Below the pieces are notes generated by a model that was not told the origin of the DNA, did no database searches, and worked only from the letters and a program-made list of their open reading frames with translations. A program made the position numbers and the translations under genes. Of a DNA stretch of 64,000 nucleotides, positions 60,228 through 64,000 are shown one piece after another. Source of the DNA: Manduca sexta (lineage: Eukaryota; Arthropoda; Insecta; Lepidoptera; Sphingidae). Position 1 is the stretch's first letter. Each line of letters opens with the position of its first letter. The stretch is from the NCBI RefSeq assembly GCF_014839805.1, contig NC_051141.1:9804777-9868776 (forward strand), given 5' to 3'.

Positions 60228-60530
60228 ATTTTATTATAAAAAGGGATGGGCCAAGTTTGGTTAATGTGTCTGGGAGCGGTCGCATCGAGCTACAGGGGAC
60301 GTCAGCGGGGATGAGCCGCGTAGCGACCGACGAGCGGGGGGCGGGCAGCGGCAGCGGCGGGGGTGGGGGTGAAACGTGCCATCGACTACGTTTATCTGGT
60401 CGCGTATCCATGGCGACCGGCTCCAGACGAGCGCAAGCTCGCCGGGCTCCGGGAGCGGCTGTATTGATTTTGCTTGGCGAGTAGCGAGGTTCAGCGGCCG
60501 GGCATCACACCCCCACCCAGTTCTAGTTAC
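60228..60530. promoter_or_regulatory. CpG-rich block, candidate promoter or 5' exon
   Basis: GC-rich DNA (60255-60520) with many CpGs, a CRE-like ggacgtcagc and a (ggcggcagc/gggggtg) run stands out from AT-rich surroundings. A TATA-like ttataaaaaggg lies at its left edge (60234-60245, plus strand). Open frames exist on both strands (plus 60311-60484; minus 60411 leftward) but neither resembles a protein. It could be an alternative fax first exon or promoter (minus strand), or an unrelated element. Confidence 0.3.
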
Positions 60531-61377
60531 ATGCATCCCCTATAACTATCATTGGACATGGTAACAACAAGGAAAAGATAACGTTGATACCGTACCTCCG
60601 TAAAATTAATAAGATAGAAGTTTGTAAAGTCTTTTAGGCAGATACATAGATGCATGGTAAGTATAATTAACCTATTTTGGTCAAGAATGGAAGACTTATG
60701 CATTTAAATCTGATAATAATGAAACAAAAACTCTTAAAATCCATTTATAGATGTCTAATGGGAACTTTATTAGATTGAATCCACTTTAATATCAAAGTAT
60801 ACTTAATATCACAAAATCAATAAAGTATGTAGATATGTGCCTATACCATGAGAATAATTAATTACATACGGTATTATATAGTTATCTATGTGAGGATTTA
60901 AAGCTTAAAAAAAATATATTATCGTCAATAATTTAATTGGTGATAAATTACTCGGGGTTAATTGTAAATTATTGTCAAATAAACTTTAATTAGTTATTGG
61001 ATATAAAATTCTGTCACCATTTTGCTAGGTTATTTAAAAGAAATAAACTACGAAATGATTCGTCCTATAGAATTAATTACGAAATTACAATGACTGAATC
61101 GTAATTAAACAATTTTAATACTGAGATACACTCAAATTTTTAATATCTACCTCCAAATTGAAATTGTACTTGTATATATAAAATTATTATTTATGTAGAA
61201 TTTATTATAAATCCTATATAAATGAGGTTTGCTCATTATTTCAATCTCATCCGCAATTCGTTAGCGTTTACTGCCAATGACACCTACTCGATAGGGTGTC
61301 ACTGTTCATATAATTAAGCGTCCTAAATTGAAGTGACAGTTAAGCTATATTTTACAGCACCGTTCCCAAATAATAAA

Positions 61378-61520
61378 GTAGAAGTCGGGGGCGCGCTGGC
61401 GTCCCGGGCGGCACACCCTGGAATCGGAGGCCAGGGGTTGGTCGATGGCCGGGCGGGGTCGCGCAGGCGCCTTAGCAATACAGGTCGAAGCCCTCGCGGT
61501 TGCCGACCCCCAGGCTAAAG
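61378..61520 (-). other. GC-rich block with a possible terminal exon
   Basis: On the minus strand cctttag (AG at 61516-61515) precedes a 43-nt segment reading LGVGNREGFDLYC and then TAA (61474-61472), followed by a GC-rich stretch that could be a 3' UTR. The polypyrimidine tract is weak and no partner exon is proven. On the plus strand the same block is open in one frame (61333-61515) without a recognisable product. Confidence 0.2.
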
Positions 61521-62434
61521 GTATACGCTTTGGAATAATGGAAATTTCCCAAACACAGGACTTATATTCATGACATGAAAATAAGGTTTTATTACTATCT
61601 TAAGTTCTAAACGGTACCGATTGGCTATTTTCATTTTTCTGTTTCGATTTTCTTTATCTTAATAATTATGTAGTTATTTATACTAAGCTATATCTCTATT
61701 GTTAATCTTCATATTGTAACATTAAAAAATGCTAAATTTAGGCTATAATCAGGATCCTTCCTAAATAGGTATAAAGTAATCCTTTACAAGGATTGAACTA
61801 ATTTATCTAAATGCTCAGTGGGTATAAAACTCTATGGTATTTAGAGTATATACTCTAATTGAGAAACATACTATGGAAGAAATACCATTCAACGTATCGC
61901 AGCTAAATTTAACAACGCATGCTACTGTTATGTATCGTGTGTTAAGTAAACAACGCTGCATCACACATTGTGTTAACCGTTACTTAAACACCAACGTTCG
62001 GGGAAACGCTATACCATTGTGCAGCATACTCAAAGTTTCAGGTTTTCATACGCTTAAGTCAATAAATTATTATTAGTGTATGTGTGGAGTTTCAGTTAAA
62101 ACGATTTCTACATATGTACATGCCGTTCAAGTCGGTATGAATTAATGTACATAAGAAGCATTAACGATCACGTACTGACAAAGTTAAGTATTTTATAATC
62201 GTCGTACAGGGTGCAACACTGCCGGCGGATTCACAAAAATATAAATGAACCTCCATGTACAATTGTTTTTTTTTATTATTATAAGTAAATACAATTTTAC
62301 GTTCTTATGTACTAGTACAATGCCCTACAAAACTACTTGCGCATTTAATTATTATGTTGCGAAATATAGCGCGATAAAATATTTGTTCATTGTTTGTGCA
62401 ATTTTAATAAAAATCTACGTGCTTTGTGCACGAG

Positions 62435-62660
62435 TCTAATTGGGAATGGAACGGACTGCTGAGACGAAGGTCCGCTAGTTCATAACCCAACCTCTAACTT
62501 TTCGAAGTTATACATATATTTTTACTTTTCTCAGTGTTTAAGTAGACAAACGAATGAGCATCCCGCCTCATTGTAAGCGGCGCTCACTGCCCATTGACTT
62601 TATAGTCAATTATGCAATACCGTGGCACAGCCAAACTGCTGATTAATAGGAGATGAGCAC
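62435..62660 (+). mobile_element. SINE-A-like fragment joined to another repeat
   Basis: ctaattgggaatggaacgga, ctgctgagacgaaggtccgc and ctctaacttttcgaagttat follow the head of SINE-A (reverse complement of 24950-25035), with the B box degraded to agttcataaccc. From about 62560 the text (cctcattgtaagcggcgctc, gcaataccgtggcacagcc) resembles another interspersed repeat. Confidence 0.5.
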
Positions 62661-62876
62661 TCTTTTGAAGCCTCGTTTAAAAAAGGGCAAGTCATAGGAG
62701 TCCTAAACTGGACATCACTGGAAATTTTAATACTGAAGATCTCAACACTATTATAGGTACTGAGAGTAACTCTTTCGAACTGTGGCGCCATAACGAATAG
62801 ATCCTTCTAAGCAGTGAACGCACAAACTTGTGTTTTAGTGGGGTGTATTGAACGAGATTCTTTTAAAACCATACGG

Positions 62877-62980
62877 ATGACCGGCCCAGAGAGCTTCAGA
62901 CTACGGACGCTAGTTGTGACCGTCTTTCTTCAACTGTGCGCCGAGGGACATTCTGTTGGCCAATGTATCGCACATAATAG
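62877..62980 (+). CDS. candidate signal-peptide exon, unidentified
   Basis: The plus-strand ATG at 62877 opens 34 codons plus AG, up to a possible donor gtatta (62981). It reads MTGPESFRLRTLVVTVFLQL, then CAEGHSVGQCIAHN. There is a charged start, a hydrophobic core and a small-residue cleavage region, and codons are GC-rich compared with neighbours. No family is recognised and the next exon would be outside or unseen. It lies in a region that may be a fax intron. It may be chance. Confidence 0.25.
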
Positions 62981-63445
62981 GTATTAACATGTTATTGTTA
63001 GCTATTTATGGAGGTGGAAAAAATGAGGATTTTGACTGTTCTTAAATACAGAATTTTATTGGCGATTTCGGTTTCGTTTCCAGTTCTACTATAAAATGTA
63101 TTCCTCCGTATTACGTAAGTACATGATTCGCTAAATTAAAATTATCATGACGGATCTCGGGATAACTCAATTGAGTGGCTCAAACATAGCGGCTTACCAA
63201 TTTGACGTTTTGCAGTAGTTAACGATAACAGCAAACCTAACCAGTTTGTGACATCTTTTGTCTCGTATAATGTAGATCTTTGTTGTTAGGTATATAATTT
63301 CTAATAAATTATAAATTTGCGCGGAGAATTTGACACTTTTTTTATAAATTTGAATTTGTTAAGCTTAAACATGTTAGAATTATCGTCTAGCGAGGGGTAA
63401 TCATCTCTCGTCCATTGATATTGTACTGGACCCCACTCCACTTAC

Positions 63446-63509
63446 CGTCTGGTCCAGTGGGGTCACTTGCCCGTGCATGTAAAAACATCAATGTCACCGT
63501 AATAATCAT
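63446..63509 (-). CDS. candidate signal-peptide exon of a small secreted protein, unidentified
   Basis: The minus-strand ATG at 63509-63507 opens 21 codons plus G, ending at a consensus donor gtaagt (63445-63440). It reads MIITVTLMFLHARASDPTGP, then D. The first 14 residues form a short hydrophobic signal-like segment with cleavage expected after ARA. An initiator-like tcagtg lies about 120 nt upstream (near 63629). No second exon could be joined in phase; the GC-rich block at 61514 would need an intermediate exon. Function unknown. Confidence 0.3.
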
Positions 63510-64000
63510 CGTAGTTTTGCCGGCCTTGAGGCCGTATAAATAAGTTATTTTCTACTCTAAGCCGTTACAGTCTGGAAATCAAATATAAATATCGAGATCC
63601 TTTATCATTTCCGGTATCTGTTAGTTCACTGATAAAGTGGTTCCAGCGATATCTTAGAAATATAGAAACGACACTTTTTTATTTCCTGATTAGTCTCTAC
63701 TAATACCTTCCTAAGTACTGTTTTTTTTTTACCTACATGAATAAAAAATCTGTCACTTCGCAATTTAAGACTACGCTATTTTTTATTTATTTTTTATTGC
63801 CTAGGTATTTAATATACGCGAGATGTCCAAAATAATTTTATAAAAATAGAATGTAATTTTTATAACTCTGTGCTATGTTGGATCAATTGATTAATTGGCC
63901 TATGCTCAAAATGTGTGCACCAATCACTACTCTTCACACGACGTATGTACTACTGTAACGACGACGACGATTTTTTTATCTGTCCACATTACACGATGAA
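63510..64000. other. unassigned right edge
   Basis: AT-rich DNA with a short (acg)n tract at 63959-63970. No exon of fax (N-terminal VVYLYQF-type block) was found here. Confidence 0.4.

Noticed and set aside
60257..60484. Glycine/arginine-rich open frame in the CpG block
   Set aside because: No homology pattern and an overlapping open frame on the other strand; better treated as a GC-rich regulatory or repeat block.

Overview
The window reads as nuclear DNA from a moth or butterfly (Lepidoptera). It is AT-rich, with intron-split genes whose exons are GC-richer, TC...CTAG Helitron-like elements of the lepidopteran type, tRNA-headed SINEs of types common in that order, and a Dong-like LINE sitting in a (TAA)n tract. 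There are no bacterial-style operons; most six-frame open frames are chance or transposon shadows.

Two host genes can be supported, both on the minus strand. (1) A peroxidasin-like gene: exon 1 (28769-28603) encodes a signal peptide and a cysteine-rich LRR N-cap, and exon 2 (6118-5903) encodes exactly three 24-residue leucine-rich repeats. The two are split by a 22.5-kb intron packed with transposons; the gene continues off the left edge. (2) failed axon connections (fax): five consecutive coding exons from 56245 down to the stop codon at 53489, including one intron that appears to use a GC donor. The fax N-terminal exon(s) lie to the right, probably outside the window.

Layout. 1-28.9 kb: peroxidasin-like gene with its intronic repeats, ending at a GC-rich promoter that carries two divergent initiator motifs. 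28.9-53.2 kb: intergenic, holding two copies of a TA-flanked MITE (one split by a Helitron), further Helitron-like copies, a frameshifted Dong-like LINE in (TAA)n with a Helitron abutting its tail, SINEs and hairpins. 53.2-56.2 kb: fax, with a SINE inserted next to a 3' splice site. 56.2-64 kb: probable fax intron or upstream DNA, with a near full-length Helitron, a SINE carrying a striking pair of fold-backs, a CpG-rich block and two unassigned signal-peptide-like candidate exons.

No defence system, CRISPR array, virus or gene cluster is visible. The most unusual signals are the double fold-back at 59651-59794 that looks like a break-repair scar, the modular 3' end swap between otherwise similar Helitron-like copies, and the clean nested insertion at 38.5-39.5 kb. 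Repeat family names are given only where a diagnostic feature is visible; otherwise families carry neutral labels (SINE-A, SINE-B, retroposon R, families D and E).
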